A stretch of DNA of 64,000 nucleotides from Mobilitalea sibirica (GCF_015999265.1 NZ_JAEAGR010000004.1:124001-188000), one strand, 5' to 3'; counted from the stretch's first letter, positions 1 to 10,774 are shown. Notes: generated from the sequence alone by a model not told the origin. A program made the numbers and translations.

Positions 1-117
1 TTAATAAATGTAGTGAATTAACCTAAATAATGTAGTATTTTAATAGATTACCTACAACTTGTTCCATTGGTTTGAAATTATGTCTTCTATGAGATAGTCT
101 GATACATCTTATCGATT

Positions 118-705
118 CTAATCACAGTTTAACTCATCTAGAGTCTTTTGATAGGATGGAAGGAACTCTTCCATGAAGATATCCACTTCCTTAAGTTCCA
201 TCTGCTTTAGAATGCCTCCGATTGACTTTTCAGCGCTGATAAATTCTGTATTACCGGCCTTACGTTCTTCTAAGCACTTTATGAGAGCAGAGAGCTTATC
301 TGCTGCCTTCACCAGCTTCCATAGATAAGCCTCCTCCTGCTTCGGAAAGAAAATGTCTTTATAGCTCTTTTGCATATCCTCCGGTAGCATCTTTAGGAGT
401 CTGTCTGCTGCCGCATCCTCTACAGCCTTAAAAGCACCTTGTATACTCTCGTTAAAATATTTGATTGGTGTCGGCATATCACCGGTAATAATCTCAGTCG
501 CATCGTGATATATACCGATGAGAGCCGCTTTTTCCGCATTCAATTGATTCCCTAGTCGTTCATTACTGATAATTGCCAATGCATGGGCTAAGATACTGAC
601 CTCTAAGGAATGCTCGCTGATATTTTCGGTTCTGGAATTTCTCATCAGCGCCCAACGCTCTATAAACTTCATTCTTGAAACCATTGCATAAAAGTTATAT
701 TCCAT
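118..705 (-). CDS. yfbR: YfbR-like HD-domain 5'-deoxynucleotidase
   Basis: A 195-residue cytoplasmic HD-superfamily phosphohydrolase. The metal-binding pattern is visible: a His in the SEHSLEVS segment (about residue 32), the HD pair in YHDATE (about 67-68), and a later Asp in KAADKLSAL. The N-terminal RMKFIERWALMRN segment is typical of the YfbR family, which dephosphorylates deoxynucleoside 5'-monophosphates and so helps balance dNTP pools. Length is normal for the family. The ATG start follows a good AGGAG site. It lies 48 bases downstream of uvrA on the same strand and may be read through from uvrBA. The 117 bases to the left window edge contain nothing I can support. The family call is firm; the exact substrate is inferred. 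Confidence 0.85.
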   Translation of the reverse strand: MEYNFYAMVSRMKFIERWALMRNSRTENISEHSLEVSILAHALAIISNERLGNQLNAEKAALIGIYHDATEIITGDMPTPIKYFNESIQGAFKAVEDAAADRLLKMLPEDMQKSYKDIFFPKQEEAYLWKLVKAADKLSALIKCLEERKAGNTEFISAEKSIGGILKQMELKEVDIFMEEFLPSYQKTLDELNCD

Positions 706-753
706 AAAATACTCTCCTAATTAAATTACTCTCTTGTAGTACAGCTTACGTAT

Positions 754-3585
754 TTATTCCAGATACTTTTTCACATACTGTCCTGTATAGGAATTCTCAT
801 TGGCTGCTACCTCTTCGGGAGTACCCTTGGCTACAACCATACCACCCTTGTCGCCACCCTCAGGACCGATATCAATGATATAATCTGCTGTTTTAATCAC
901 GTCCAGATTATGTTCAATTACAACCACAGTATTACCGCTATCAGAAAATCTCTTTAAGATTTCAATGAGCTTATGAACATCCGCAAAATGTAAACCTGTT
1001 GTAGGTTCATCCAGAATATAAATCGTCTTACCGGTACTGCGTTTACTCAGTTCTGTTGCCAGTTTAATTCTCTGGGCTTCACCACCGGACAGGGAGGTGG
1101 AGGGATGTCCTAATCTTAGATAGGATAACCCAACATCGCAGAGAGTTTCCATCTTTCTTTTTATGGAAGGTACATTTTCAAAAAACCTTGTTGCTTCTTC
1201 AATGGTCATATTAAGAACATCATAGATATTCTTACCCTTATAGCGGACCTCTAAAGTCTCCCGATTATATCTTTTACCGTTACATACTTCACAGGGAACA
1301 TAGATATCCGGCAGGAAATTCATCTCGATTTTAATGATACCATCACCGCTGCAGGCTTCACAACGTCCGCCTTTTACATTAAAGCTGAAACGTCCCTTCG
1401 CATATCCTCTCATCTTCGCATCCTGGGTTGAAGCAAATAAGTCCCTGATTTGATCAAATACACCGGTATAAGTTGCCGGGTTTGATCTGGGTGTTCTTCC
1501 GATTGGAGACTGGTCAATATTAATAACCTTGTCCAATTGATCCATACCCAATATTCTCTTATGCTTACCGGCAATACAGCGGGCACGATTAAGCTCTTTC
1601 GCCAGTTTTTTATATAAAATCTCTGTTACCAAGGAACTTTTACCGGATCCGGATACACCGGTAACACAGGTTAAAACCCCTAATGGAATATCCACATCGA
1701 TGTTTCTAAGGTTATTCTCTGAGGCTCCTTCAATCGTAAGATATCCACTCGGCTTCCTTCTCTCCTTAGGTAGCGGTATCTTAATTTTACCGGACAAATA
1801 AGCTCCGGTGATGGACTCTTCCACCTTCATAATTTCCTCTGCATTACCCTCGGCAACAACTTCACCGCCATGCTCCCCTGCTCCGGGGCCAATGTCTATG
1901 ATATAGTCCGCGGCAAACATGGTATCTTCATCGTGTTCTACTACAATTAAGGTGTTTCCCAGATCCTTCAGGTTCTGGAGGGTTTTTAATAATTTGTCGT
2001 TATCTCTCTGATGAAGTCCGATACTGGGTTCATCCAGAATGTATGCCACACCAACCAGGCCGGACCCGATCTGTGTCGCCAAACGAATTCTTTGGGATTC
2101 TCCTCCGGACAAACTACCGGTAGCTCTGGCAAGGGTTAGATAATCAAGACCGACATCCATTAGAAACTTAATCCTTGCCTTAATTTCCTTTAATACCAGT
2201 TCACCGATTTTTAACTGCATAGAGGTTAACTGTAAGTCGTTCATAAAAACAGCCAGATCACGAATCGAATACTCCGTTACATCTGCTATATTTTTATCGC
2301 CTACGGTAACTGCCAAGGCTTCCTTCTTAAGTCGTTTGCCTCCACATTCCTTACAAGGCGTGGTTCTCATAAAACTCTCGTATTCCTGTTTTACATTATC
2401 CGAGCCGGTCTCTCGATAACGCCTTTCCATATTTCTAATTAAACCTTCATAGGCAACATCATATACCCCTTCTCCCCGTTGTCCACGGTAATGTACCTTA
2501 ACCGATTTTCCTCCGGTCCCGTTGATAAACATATCTCGAACCTTTTCCGGCAGGTCTTTATAGGGTGTATTTAAATCAAACTTATATTCTTTTGCTAAAG
2601 CCTCCATAATACATCTGGAATAACTCCCTTTATCTACAACTGACTGCCAGCCCGGAGCCGCTACCGCTCCATCAATCAAGCTTTTACCCTGATCGGGAAT
2701 TAACAGATCCACATCAAACTCCATCTTTATCCCGATACCATGACAATCGGGACATGCACCAAAAGGATTGTTAAAGGAGAAAACTCTCGGTTCCATCTCC
2801 TCTATACTAATACCGCAATCGGGACAGGAGAAGTTCTGACTGAAATTTAATGTTTCACCGTCAATCACATCCACTGTCATCAGACCTTCTGCCAGCTTTA
2901 ATACGCTCTCAACCGAATCAGACAGTCTTTTTTCAATACCTTCCTTAACCACCAAGCGGTCTACAATAATTTCAATATTATGCTTTATGTTTTTCTCTAG
3001 TTTTATCTCCTCTGATAATTCATAAAGGTTTCCATCCACTCTTACTCTGACATAACCGCTGCGTTTTGCCTGTTCAAACAATTTGAGATGTTCACCCTTA
3101 CGTCCACGCACAACCGGTGCCATTAGTTGAATCTTCGTTCCGACAGGAAGATTCATTATTTCATCTACCATCTGATCCACAGACTGCTTTTTGATTTCCT
3201 TTCCACAGTTAGGGCAATGGGGAATCCCAATCCTTGCATATAACAGACGAAAATAATCATAGATTTCCGTTACGGTACCTACGGTTGACCTAGGATTACG
3301 ATTTGTAGATTTTTGATCGATTGAAATCGCCGGCGGTAAGCCTTCAATACTCTCCACATTTGGTTTTTCCATCTGTCCTAAGAACTGCCTTGCATAGGAG
3401 GATAAAGACTCCATATAACGTCTTTGTCCCTCTGCATAAATCGTATCGAATGCCAACGATGATTTACCGGACCCACTAAGTCCGGTAAGTACAACAAATT
3501 GATCTCTAGGAATATCGACACTCAAATTCTTTAAGTTGTTTTCTTTTGCACCTCTAATTCTGATATAATTCTTTTTATCCGACAT
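754..3585 (-). CDS. uvrA: Excinuclease ABC subunit A (UvrA)
   Basis: Damage-sensing ATPase of nucleotide excision repair, which loads UvrB on lesions. At 943 residues it has the normal length. Both ABC modules are complete: Walker A GLSGSGKS at residues 35-42 and a second SGSGKSS in the C-terminal half, and two signature/Walker B blocks, [12 protein letters not shown]...[10 protein letters not shown] and [12 protein letters not shown]...[10 protein letters not shown]. Zinc-binding Cys pairs are visible as CPNCG, CPDCG...CPDCHG and CEACSGDG...CEVCNGKRY. The ATG start has an AGGTGGAG site. It follows uvrB on the same strand after 237 bases, so the order uvrB-uvrA-yfbR suggests one damage-inducible unit. 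I see no terminator between uvrB and uvrA. Confidence 0.98.
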   Translation of the reverse strand: MSDKKNYIRIRGAKENNLKNLSVDIPRDQFVVLTGLSGSGKSSLAFDTIYAEGQRRYMESLSSYARQFLGQMEKPNVESIEGLPPAISIDQKSTNRNPRSTVGTVTEIYDYFRLLYARIGIPHCPNCGKEIKKQSVDQMVDEIMNLPVGTKIQLMAPVVRGRKGEHLKLFEQAKRSGYVRVRVDGNLYELSEEIKLEKNIKHNIEIIVDRLVVKEGIEKRLSDSVESVLKLAEGLMTVDVIDGETLNFSQNFSCPDCGISIEEMEPRVFSFNNPFGACPDCHGIGIKMEFDVDLLIPDQGKSLIDGAVAAPGWQSVVDKGSYSRCIMEALAKEYKFDLNTPYKDLPEKVRDMFINGTGGKSVKVHYRGQRGEGVYDVAYEGLIRNMERRYRETGSDNVKQEYESFMRTTPCKECGGKRLKKEALAVTVGDKNIADVTEYSIRDLAVFMNDLQLTSMQLKIGELVLKEIKARIKFLMDVGLDYLTLARATGSLSGGESQRIRLATQIGSGLVGVAYILDEPSIGLHQRDNDKLLKTLQNLKDLGNTLIVVEHDEDTMFAADYIIDIGPGAGEHGGEVVAEGNAEEIMKVEESITGAYLSGKIKIPLPKERRKPSGYLTIEGASENNLRNIDVDIPLGVLTCVTGVSGSGKSSLVTEILYKKLAKELNRARCIAGKHKRILGMDQLDKVINIDQSPIGRTPRSNPATYTGVFDQIRDLFASTQDAKMRGYAKGRFSFNVKGGRCEACSGDGIIKIEMNFLPDIYVPCEVCNGKRYNRETLEVRYKGKNIYDVLNMTIEEATRFFENVPSIKRKMETLCDVGLSYLRLGHPSTSLSGGEAQRIKLATELSKRSTGKTIYILDEPTTGLHFADVHKLIEILKRFSDSGNTVVVIEHNLDVIKTADYIIDIGPEGGDKGGMVVAKGTPEEVAANENSYTGQYVKKYLE

Positions 3586-3822
3586 AACTCCACCTGTTCT
3601 ATTCTGTTAATATTTCGATTTATTTTTATTATCTTTGTATCTTTGTAACGCTTATAAAAAGCTTATGAAACCAACCTTCGACTCATCCAAAGTGCAAGAC
3701 ATCATGATCATAATTCCTTCTATCATGACCACTCCTATACCGGTTTTATGAATTGCCTCATCTTATCCTAGTGTAATTCTCAATTTGTCAGGTATAAAAC
3801 TTACTCTTCACATGGTATCACT

Positions 3823-5805
3823 TTATGATAAATCTTTGATCTGCTTCTTTAATTCCACCATCTTATCCCTAAGCTCTGCTGCCAATTCAAAATTCAGCTC
3901 TGCTGCAGCCGTATGCATCTGTTTCGTAATCTTCTTTACCAGCTCGTCCAGTTCAGCACGGGACATTGATTCCATATCCTTTTCCATGTCATATAGACTC
4001 TTATCCGCCTTCTTTGAAATGCTGATTAAATCCCGTACCTTTTTCTGTATCGTTGTAGGTGTTATACCATGGGCCTCATTGTATGCATGCTGTATCTGCC
4101 TTCTGCGGTTGGTTTCAGAAATCGCCTTTTTCATAGAATCTGTCATACGATCGGCATACATAATAACACGACCACCGGCATTACGAGCCGCCCTACCTAT
4201 GGTTTGAATTAGGGAGGTTTCGGACCGTAGAAAACCCTCTTTATCCGCATCCAGAATTGCAACCAAACCAACCTCCGGAATATCCAGTCCCTCTCTTAAT
4301 AGATTAATACCTACCAGCACATCAAAAACATCCATTCGCATATCCCGAATAATTTCTGAACGTTCTAAGGTGTCAATATCAGAATGCAGATACTTTACCC
4401 GAATTCCAACTTCCCTAAGATAATTTGTTAGATCTTCTGCCATTCGTTTTGTTAAGGTTGTTACCAATACCTTGTTCTTCTTTTCCAGTTCCTTATTAAT
4501 TTCACCTAAAAGATCATCAATCTGTCCCTCCACCGGTTTAACTGTAACCTCCGGATCTAAGAGGCCGGTAGGACGGATTACCTGTTCCACCCTCAATAGC
4601 TCATGATCATTCTCATAAACGGACGGGGTAGCTGAAACGAATAATATCTGACTTATCTTACTTTCAAACTCTTCAAAATTAAGAGGACGGTTATCCAGTG
4701 CGGATGGCAACCGAAACCCAAAGTCTACCAGCGTCATTTTTCTCGATCTGTCACCGGCATACATACCTCTGATCTGAGGAATTGTAATATGGGATTCATC
4801 AATAATCATTAAGAAGTCCTCGGGAAAATAATCCATCAGAGTGTATGGAGGACTTCCCGGTTCCTGTCCTGTCAGATGTCTGGAGTAATTCTCCACACCG
4901 GAACAAAATCCGGTCTCCCGAAGCATCTCGATATCAAAATTAGTTCTCTCCGATATTCTTTGCGCTTCTAAAAGCTTGTCTTCACTTTTAAAATACTGTA
5001 TCCGTTCTTCCAGCTCACTCTCGATATTTTGAATTGCAGCCTCCAACTTATCCGGCGCCACCACATAATGGGATGCCGGGAACACAACCATATGCTCAAG
5101 AGTTGCCTTAATCTCTCCGGTCAGTACATCTATTTCCAGAATCCTTTCCACTTCATCACCGAAAAATTCAATTCGGATGGCAGTATCCGCTGAGGATGCC
5201 GGAAACACTTCTACAACATCCCCGCGAACACGAAAGGTTCCTCTTTTAAAATCCATATCATTTCTTGTATATTGAATATCGATTAATATCCTTAAAACCT
5301 CATCTCGGTCTCTCAACATCCCAGGTCTTAAGGAAAGCACCATGTCCTGGTAATCAATCGGACTACCAAGTCCATAGATACAGGATACACTGGCAACAAT
5401 GATAACATCCTTTCGTTCCGTTAGCGATGCTGTTGCGGAATGTCTCAATTTGTCAATCTCTTCGTTGATAGAGGAATCCTTCTCAATATAGGTATCTGTT
5501 GACGGAACATATGCTTCCGGCTGATAGTAATCATAGTAACTTACAAAGTACTCCACCGCATTCTCCGGAAAAAATTCCTTAAATTCACCGTATAATTGGG
5601 CTGCCAGAGTCTTATTATGTGCTATGATAAGTGTTGGTTTATTAATCTCTTTAATCACATTTGCCATGGTAAAGGTTTTACCGGATCCGGTAACACCCAA
5701 TAATGTCTCGCATTGGTTTCCTTCTTTGAAGCCTTGCACAAGGGATTTAATTGCTTCCGGTTGATCCCCGGTTGGTGCAAAGTCTGATACCAGTTTAAAC
5801 TCCAT
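3823..5805 (-). CDS. uvrB: Excinuclease ABC subunit B (UvrB)
   Basis: Helicase-like core of the UvrABC repair system, which receives damaged DNA from UvrA and recruits UvrC. It is 660 residues, the usual size. Walker A GVTGSGKT is at residues 37-44, the beta-hairpin region [20 protein letters not shown] follows, then the DESHITIPQ helicase box, QTIGRAARN motif VI and a C-terminal UVR coiled-coil ([17 protein letters not shown]) that contacts UvrC. The start follows AGGAGG. A sigma-A-like promoter and a LexA-like box lie upstream (separate entries), which fits SOS control as in other Firmicutes. Confidence 0.98.
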   Translation of the reverse strand: MEFKLVSDFAPTGDQPEAIKSLVQGFKEGNQCETLLGVTGSGKTFTMANVIKEINKPTLIIAHNKTLAAQLYGEFKEFFPENAVEYFVSYYDYYQPEAYVPSTDTYIEKDSSINEEIDKLRHSATASLTERKDVIIVASVSCIYGLGSPIDYQDMVLSLRPGMLRDRDEVLRILIDIQYTRNDMDFKRGTFRVRGDVVEVFPASSADTAIRIEFFGDEVERILEIDVLTGEIKATLEHMVVFPASHYVVAPDKLEAAIQNIESELEERIQYFKSEDKLLEAQRISERTNFDIEMLRETGFCSGVENYSRHLTGQEPGSPPYTLMDYFPEDFLMIIDESHITIPQIRGMYAGDRSRKMTLVDFGFRLPSALDNRPLNFEEFESKISQILFVSATPSVYENDHELLRVEQVIRPTGLLDPEVTVKPVEGQIDDLLGEINKELEKKNKVLVTTLTKRMAEDLTNYLREVGIRVKYLHSDIDTLERSEIIRDMRMDVFDVLVGINLLREGLDIPEVGLVAILDADKEGFLRSETSLIQTIGRAARNAGGRVIMYADRMTDSMKKAISETNRRRQIQHAYNEAHGITPTTIQKKVRDLISISKKADKSLYDMEKDMESMSRAELDELVKKITKQMHTAAAELNFELAAELRDKMVELKKQIKDLS

Positions 5806-5971
5806 AACACATATTCCTCCTGACTATGACACAACGAACTATAACTTAAGTCTTACCGTCTTTTCGTTAATGCTATACCTTAATCAACTACTGGTCATTC
5901 CACCCATATCTCATATATTGTAATCTGCATTATAAGAATATGAATCGATTTCTACCTATTTAATGTTTGTT

Positions 5972-6000
5972 ATTATACCATAGGAAAAAAGTAAAATCAA
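5972..6000 (-). promoter_or_regulatory. Putative sigma-A promoter of uvrB-uvrA
   Basis: On the minus strand TTGATT (5995-6000) and TATAAT (5972-5977) are separated by exactly 17 bases, about 170 bases upstream of the uvrB start. The -10 box is consensus. It is flanked by two copies of AATGTTTGTT (see the LexA-like entry). Confidence 0.55.
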
Positions 6001-6009
6001 TACAATTTT

Positions 6010-6023
6010 CGAATGTTTGTTCT
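6010..6023. promoter_or_regulatory. LexA-like (SOS) operator upstream of uvrB
   Basis: CGAAT-GTTT-GTTCT differs from the Bacillus/Clostridium LexA box (CGAAC-N4-GTTCG) at two positions and sits just upstream of the uvrB -35 hexamer. The core AATGTTTGTT (6012-6021) recurs at 5962-5971, overlapping the -10 region, so there may be two operators 50 bases apart. The assignment rests on motif similarity and on uvrB being a standard SOS gene. Confidence 0.45.
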
Positions 6024-6043
6024 AGTATTGATTTACTAAATGA

Positions 6044-6601
6044 CTAATAATTTTCGCGATAGATTTCATAAAAAGCCCTACTGCAACCACACACCGGGCA
6101 TAAACACGGAGCACTTAGATCGTATTGTACATTTCCACAGTTATGACAAACCCATAGATTGGTATTCTTCTTACAAAATGTAATATCATGTTCTATATTA
6201 AAGGCAAGCTTTCGCATTCGTGAATCATGATGTCTCTCAACCGCTGCAACTTGTTCAAACCTTTCCGCTATATGGGGATAACCTTCTCTTCTTGCTTCAA
6301 GGGCATATTCTAAATATTTGATACTCCATTCATGGTTTTCGATTGTATATGCTGTTCTGAGGTTTTCATAGGTGGAGGGAGTTTCATTTCCTTCCAGTAG
6401 TTTAAGCCATATGCTGGCATGGACTTTTTCATTCCTGGCCGTTTCATCCATAATATCGCCTATCTGCATAAACCCCTCTTCTCTAGCCCTCATGGCATAT
6501 ATCTTATATCGTGTATATGCAGATGCTTCTTCCTGAAAAGCATCCTTTATATTAGCATAAGTATTACTGTTATAGAATTCATTATCATACATCTGATCCA
6601 T
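6044..6601 (-). CDS. Rubrerythrin-like protein (ferritin-like diiron domain plus rubredoxin-like zinc ribbon)
   Basis: A 185-residue protein with an N-terminal ferritin-like four-helix part carrying Glu/His metal ligands (FQEEASAYTRY, ETARNEKVHAS, EQVAAVERHHDSR) and a C-terminal rubredoxin-like knuckle pair (CHNCG near residue 155 and CPVCGC near 172). Proteins of this type reduce peroxide in anaerobes using electrons passed through the rubredoxin site. I place the start at the ATG at 6601, preceded by GGAGG; an in-frame TTG five codons earlier lies on that ribosome site and is unlikely. It is monocistronic, with a terminator of the upstream gene on one side and the uvrB promoter on the other. 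Peroxidase function is inferred from family. Confidence 0.85.
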   Translation of the reverse strand: MDQMYDNEFYNSNTYANIKDAFQEEASAYTRYKIYAMRAREEGFMQIGDIMDETARNEKVHASIWLKLLEGNETPSTYENLRTAYTIENHEWSIKYLEYALEARREGYPHIAERFEQVAAVERHHDSRMRKLAFNIEHDITFCKKNTNLWVCHNCGNVQYDLSAPCLCPVCGCSRAFYEIYRENY

Positions 6602-6674
6602 AGAGAATACCTCCAAGTATACCTCTCTCTATTATCTTATGTACATTACTTATTACTGTTAAATTCCTATATCA

Positions 6675-6742
6675 CAAAAAAGCCTACGCTTTAAGAATAC
6701 ATACGGACAAACAAACCATCCGTTAATCTTAATCACGCAGGC
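6675..6742 (-). terminator. Rho-independent terminator behind the transglutaminase lipoprotein gene
   Basis: Read on the minus strand, a long interrupted stem pairs GCCTGCG/CGTAGGC, TTAAGA/TCTTAA and ACGGA/TCCGT and ends in a run of six T. It lies downstream of the gene ending at 6851. Confidence 0.6.
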
Positions 6743-6850
6743 ATATCTTTATGAATATCCATCACTATATGGACCATTCCATGTCCCATGATATAATTGT
6801 TGCTAAATAAAATTAATTATTTCTTTTTAACCATCTATCAATTATGATAT

Positions 6851-8107
6851 TTAGTCCATCATGACAACGAATACGGTATAATCCCCCTTGCGCCAAGGTT
6901 CGTAATAGGTATAGGTAATGTATTCATCGTCTGTATCTTGAAACAGATAATCATATTTACCAAGAAAATTCATATCCGGAATTCCTTCCTCCGGATAGAG
7001 TAATGTTATTGTCCTTTTTCCGCTATTGTATTGCTCCATAAATTCTTCTTCCACATCATCTATAGATTCTACAATATAATCTTCATAGATATAATAAAGG
7101 TAAGTCTCGCTATTGCATTTAGGATAATTTTTCTTATTCCAGCTATGATCTGCCGCCATCACCTCATCCGTGACAAGAAAGTATTGATACTGTACAATGC
7201 CTTCCTGATCCGGTACAGGATCATCCCAGGTAACATCAATTTGATACCACTGACCATCCAATTCTACCATGTTCCAGGCATGACCTACTCCATTTTTTAA
7301 ATCTTTACCAACAACTACTTTGGACTCAATCTCAAGTAACTCCATAAATAATTGAAATGTATCTGCATAGCCTTGACAAACTGCTGTATTATGAAATAAA
7401 ACTCCTTCAATCTTGTAGCTTTCCTCCGGAATTGTATTGGCCTTCAAATTATCATAATCATATGCTGTATTTCGTACAATATAATCATGAACTGCCTTTA
7501 CCTTTTCTACTTCTTTCATATCCTCCGTTATAATCGCTTGTAGGATAATCTCAGCATATTCCTTCACATCTTTGGTTCCTTTGGATGGTAGTTCTCTCAC
7601 AGGCTTTGGTGTAGGGATGGCAGAGGGTGTAACCGAAGGTTTCGATATAGGTACCGGGGTTGGCTTTATTGTGGGTTTTGGTGTCGGTATCGGCGATGGC
7701 GGTATCGTAGGTTTTGGCGTCGGTGTCACAGTTGGTTTTATTGATGGTTCCGGTGTTGGAATTGTTACAGCATTGGGCCTCTCAGTTGGTTCCGGTATCG
7801 GCGAAGGTTCTTGTATTTTTATCAGCGCGGGAGACGGTTGATTATCAGCTTGGTTTTCCGGCTCAGTATCCGCTATTTTATCTTTTGAAGCATCCAATAT
7901 CGTATTATCCTTACCCAAAGTATCATCTGTCTGATTTATTACCATTACTGTATCTGCTGTAATTTCAGTTTGTGCAGTATCAGAATCGTCTGTTAGTTTC
8001 GTATTTATTCTTGAACAGGAGGATAGAGCTATAAGAATTAAAAAAATAATTATGAATACATAGCCTTTATTATGACTTCTATTTCCTAAATGGTTTTTAT
8101 ACCTCAT
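6851..8107 (-). CDS. Transglutaminase-like lipoprotein with proline-rich spacer
   Basis: A 418-residue surface lipoprotein. An N-terminal hydrophobic segment ends in the lipobox ALSSC (Cys31). Residues about 92-170 are a Pro/Thr/Lys-rich spacer built on repeats of the type TPxPKPT, which probably extends the domain through the cell wall. A transglutaminase-like (papain-fold) core follows with a complete catalytic triad: Cys244 in AVCQGYAD, His276 in GHAWN and Asp291 in IDVTWDDP. In bacteria such domains act as proteases or amide-processing enzymes; the substrate is unknown. The start has a GAGGTG site. No partner gene is adjacent. Confidence 0.85.
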   Translation of the reverse strand: MRYKNHLGNRSHNKGYVFIIIFLILIALSSCSRINTKLTDDSDTAQTEITADTVMVINQTDDTLGKDNTILDASKDKIADTEPENQADNQPSPALIKIQEPSPIPEPTERPNAVTIPTPEPSIKPTVTPTPKPTIPPSPIPTPKPTIKPTPVPISKPSVTPSAIPTPKPVRELPSKGTKDVKEYAEIILQAIITEDMKEVEKVKAVHDYIVRNTAYDYDNLKANTIPEESYKIEGVLFHNTAVCQGYADTFQLFMELLEIESKVVVGKDLKNGVGHAWNMVELDGQWYQIDVTWDDPVPDQEGIVQYQYFLVTDEVMAADHSWNKKNYPKCNSETYLYYIYEDYIVESIDDVEEEFMEQYNSGKRTITLLYPEEGIPDMNFLGKYDYLFQDTDDEYITYTYYEPWRKGDYTVFVVMMD

Positions 8108-8157
8108 AGTTCACCTCATCCTGATACTTCTTTCGTTGTAATTGCAATATCAATATA

Positions 8158-8613
8158 TCAATCATTATTATTTTCCTTTACATTTTCACATAAACGATAG
8201 AAGGAAAGAGCAAAGTTTTGATCTTGTTCAGTAGTCCGCTTTTTTTGGTGATTACCGACCCTCTCCCCTGACCGACGCGCATTTTTTGCTATATGACGTT
8301 CCATCAACATACGGTCAATATTCTTATCCGTATAAATTTTGCCATTATAATGTATTGCATATGCTCCTTTTCCAAGGGCCATTGCTGCAACTCCATAATC
8401 CTGTGTCACTACAATATCCCCTTTGGCAACGCGGTTTATCAATGCGAAATCAACAGCATCCGGTGCTTTACTTACCATAATCACCTCACTGTAGGAAGAG
8501 AATAGAATATGGCTGGTATCAATAAACATTAATACCGGAAGCTGAAATTCCCCAGCAATGCTTTCGATGATTTCTTTCACGGGACAGGCATCAGCATCCA
8601 CTAAAATTTTCAT
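8158..8613 (-). CDS. YaiI/YqxD family protein (DUF188)
   Basis: A 151-residue protein matching the YaiI/YqxD family along its length. It opens with KILVDADACPVKEIIE, the conserved Asp-rich strand of this PIN-like fold, and has further conserved acidic positions (SKAPDAVDFALINR, VTQDYGVAAMAL). The family is widespread and its activity is not settled; a nuclease-like role is suspected from fold. The start follows GGAAGGGAG. It lies about 50 bases downstream of the next gene's expected leader and has no obvious operon partner. Confidence 0.85.
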   Translation of the reverse strand: MKILVDADACPVKEIIESIAGEFQLPVLMFIDTSHILFSSYSEVIMVSKAPDAVDFALINRVAKGDIVVTQDYGVAAMALGKGAYAIHYNGKIYTDKNIDRMLMERHIAKNARRSGERVGNHQKKRTTEQDQNFALSFYRLCENVKENNND

Positions 8614-8750
8614 CCGTATCTCCCTTCCATTCCCTTAATCCTTGATCCTTACCTAACATGCAATATAATGTTAATTTATTATAACCTCTTCTTCTATTCA
8701 TCCTATCATAACATTATTTTCACATCAATGCCATTTATCTATATTTATAA

Positions 8751-9296
8751 TTATTTCAGGCCTACCTGGAATATTTCAGTATAAACCAACTTTCCTTGAA
8801 TTCTTTCCGACTTCATCAGACTGATTTTATCAACCTTTATACGCATGGAACTGATTGCTTTCTCTATCAGACTTTTATCATAGAAATCACCCACCTTGAC
8901 TCGTCTCGCCAGTGTTAAATGAGGTTTATATTCTCTGGCATCAATATCATAGAAACCGGCCTCCTTTAATCTAATCGTCAGCTCCTTTTGTAGTTTCCAT
9001 AAGGTATTCTCCTTCTCTACTCCGATCCAGTAGATATCTCCTTCTCTTCGTTTGAACCGGCCTATCCCTCCGATTGATAAATAAAAGCTTTCTGCCTTCG
9101 TGCTCTCCACTGCTTCCTGCATCGCTTCTTGAATTAGTTCTATTCGTTTCGTCTCACCGATAAAATTCAAAGTAAGATGAAGGTTGTCTTTCGCTGTAAA
9201 ACTTCCACCAGTTGTCATTTTCTTTAAAAGTTCAACTACTTGATATAAGTTATCTTTCCTATCCTGATGAAAATTTATTGCTGTAAACAATCTCAT
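8751..9296 (-). CDS. thpR: RNA 2',3'-cyclic phosphodiesterase (ThpR/LigT family)
   Basis: A 181-residue 2H phosphoesterase. Both HxTx catalytic motifs are present: HLTL in NLHLTLNFIGET and HLTL in YKPHLTLARRV. The N-terminal MRLFTAINF start is typical. The family opens 2',3'-cyclic phosphates and can ligate 2'-5' RNA ends in vitro; the physiological role is poorly defined. The start follows AAGGAG. It diverges from the DUF3006 gene at 9529. Confidence 0.9.
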   Translation of the reverse strand: MRLFTAINFHQDRKDNLYQVVELLKKMTTGGSFTAKDNLHLTLNFIGETKRIELIQEAMQEAVESTKAESFYLSIGGIGRFKRREGDIYWIGVEKENTLWKLQKELTIRLKEAGFYDIDAREYKPHLTLARRVKVGDFYDKSLIEKAISSMRIKVDKISLMKSERIQGKLVYTEIFQVGLK

Positions 9297-9528
9297 AATT
9301 TCGGTCTCCTTCTTAATTTAAAGTTAGTCTACCTATCTTGACTTCAATCGAGTTTATACAAGTAAAATATTCCATGTAATAAAATAAATATATTTAATTG
9401 TAATATTCTACTTTTGCCGATATAATAAATAGGGTACAAAAGAATATTTATTATAATACTATTATCCCAAATTATGTTGGTCTTTTCAGATTTTATTTTA
9501 ACTCACATTGGTGACAGGAGGATGCTAC

Positions 9529-9747
9529 ATGAAAAAATTAATTATAGATCGGTTTGAAGATAATTATGCTATCTGCTTAGATGAAGATAAAACAATGATC
9601 AGAATCCCTAAGTATAAGTTACCGCTTGGCCCAAAAGAAGGTGATACCCTTTTACAGGATTCAGATGGAATGTATCGTATCCATGCGGAAACCAAAACCC
9701 CCAATCAAAACCGAAAAAAGGGTAGGATGGGACGTTTCTTTAAATAG
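9529..9747 (+). CDS. DUF3006 domain protein
   Basis: A 72-residue cytoplasmic protein with the DUF3006 pattern: MKKLIIDRFEDNYAICLDED, a small beta-rich domain in which the conserved (I/V)DRFE start is followed by an acidic strand, ending in a basic tail (NRKKGRMGRFFK). The ATG at 9529 is preceded by AGGAGG; an in-frame TTG at 9508 lies before that site and is not used. Function is unknown. It is followed by the free-methionine sulfoxide reductase gene after about 50 bases. Confidence 0.8.
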   Translation: MKKLIIDRFEDNYAICLDEDKTMIRIPKYKLPLGPKEGDTLLQDSDGMYRIHAETKTPNQNRKKGRMGRFFK

Positions 9748-9799
9748 TATGGCCTTTCCTACAATTGATTAAGAAAACTTTTTACATAAGGAGAATTAA

Positions 9800-10291
9800 A
9801 TGCAAGAATTAAATTTTATATATCCCGAGAACAAAAAAGAATGCTATCAATTAGTACAAGCTCAACTAACAGCATTGTTGGAAAATGAAACAAATTTGAT
9901 TCCAAACCTAAGTAATGCTTCAGCCCTATTAAATCTGGCCCTAAAGGACATCAACTGGGTAGGGTTTTATCTTGTAAAAAATAATAAATTGCTCTTAGGA
10001 CCGTTCCAAGGAAAACCGGCATGTATTCATATCCCTATCGGTAGAGGTGTATGCGGTACCGCCGTATCAGAGGAGCAAACTCAATTAGTAATTGATGTTC
10101 ATCAATTTCCCGGACATATCGCATGTGACTGCGCTTCCCGCTCTGAGATAGTAATCCCAATCCGAAATAGAGGTAAAGTTGTAGGCGTATTAGATATCGA
10201 TAGTCCTTTGATTGCTAGGTTTGATGCCATTGACCGTGAAGGTCTTGAAAAAGTTGTTCAGATTCTTGAACAGGGTTGTATCTGGGAATAA
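9800..10291 (+). CDS. GAF-domain free methionine-(R)-sulfoxide reductase
   Basis: A 163-residue single-GAF protein of the fRMsr family, which reduces free Met-R-sulfoxide during recovery from oxidative stress. The family block is clear: KDINWVGFYL, GPFQGKPAC, GRGVCGTAV and HIACDCASRSEIVIPI, with the three conserved Cys expected of active members (in PACIHIP, GVCGTA and the CDC segment). The start follows AAGGAG. It is convergent with the zinc-ribbon gene at 10310. The family match is strong across the whole length. Confidence 0.9.
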   Translation: MQELNFIYPENKKECYQLVQAQLTALLENETNLIPNLSNASALLNLALKDINWVGFYLVKNNKLLLGPFQGKPACIHIPIGRGVCGTAVSEEQTQLVIDVHQFPGHIACDCASRSEIVIPIRNRGKVVGVLDIDSPLIARFDAIDREGLEKVVQILEQGCIWE

Positions 10292-10309
10292 TCCCGCTTA
10301 TATAAGGTT

Positions 10310-10774
10310 TTATTTTACCTTAAAACCGCAGTTAGAGCAATATATTGTATCATCTGTAGTCCCTACTCCGCAATTGGGGCAGAAACTGTCTGTAGCAACT
10401 GCCGTATATGTGACATTAACAATCACATTTTTTGTTCCACAGGCTGGGCAAAAAGCCGAATCTCCTGGAATTTCTGTTCCGCATTTGATACATACACGCG
10501 TTCCTTTTATCGAATGAATTTCTTCCCTGTAGTTATCTATCGTTGCTTGTATATTAATAATGTTTTGAAAAAGCTCCATATACTCTACAGGGGGATTATT
10601 CTTATTCGTTTCAAAGAATTTTTTACCAATCTGTAGCTGAAGCTCTTTCAATTTTCCCTCGTTATCCCGTATTTTTGAATTAAGCTTAGCTATTTCTGTC
10701 ATATCTTTCGCCTTTTTCGCAACATCTTTTCCTCTTGTTGAGATTTTTTCACCGATTTTCTCAAAAAACTCCAT
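10310..10774 (-). CDS. Zinc-ribbon protein with N-terminal coiled coil
   Basis: A 154-residue soluble protein. Residues 1-90 are charged and helical (KIGEKISTRGKDVAKKAKDM..., then a coiled-coil-like stretch). Two zinc ribbons follow: CIKCGTEIPGDSAFCPACG and, at the C terminus, CPNCGVGTTDDTIYCSNCG. Proteins with this layout are common in Clostridia and annotated only as zinc-ribbon domain proteins; I cannot give a function. The start follows AAAGGAGG. It may be linked to nothing else, since aroK starts its own transcript about 180 bases upstream. Confidence 0.8.
   Translation of the reverse strand: MEFFEKIGEKISTRGKDVAKKAKDMTEIAKLNSKIRDNEGKLKELQLQIGKKFFETNKNNPPVEYMELFQNIINIQATIDNYREEIHSIKGTRVCIKCGTEIPGDSAFCPACGTKNVIVNVTYTAVATDSFCPNCGVGTTDDTIYCSNCGFKVK

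Noticed and set aside
7572-7841. Plus-strand Gly/Val-rich ORF
   Set aside because: It is the reverse strand of the Pro-rich repeats of the transglutaminase lipoprotein; composition is explained by that and no ribosome site precedes it.
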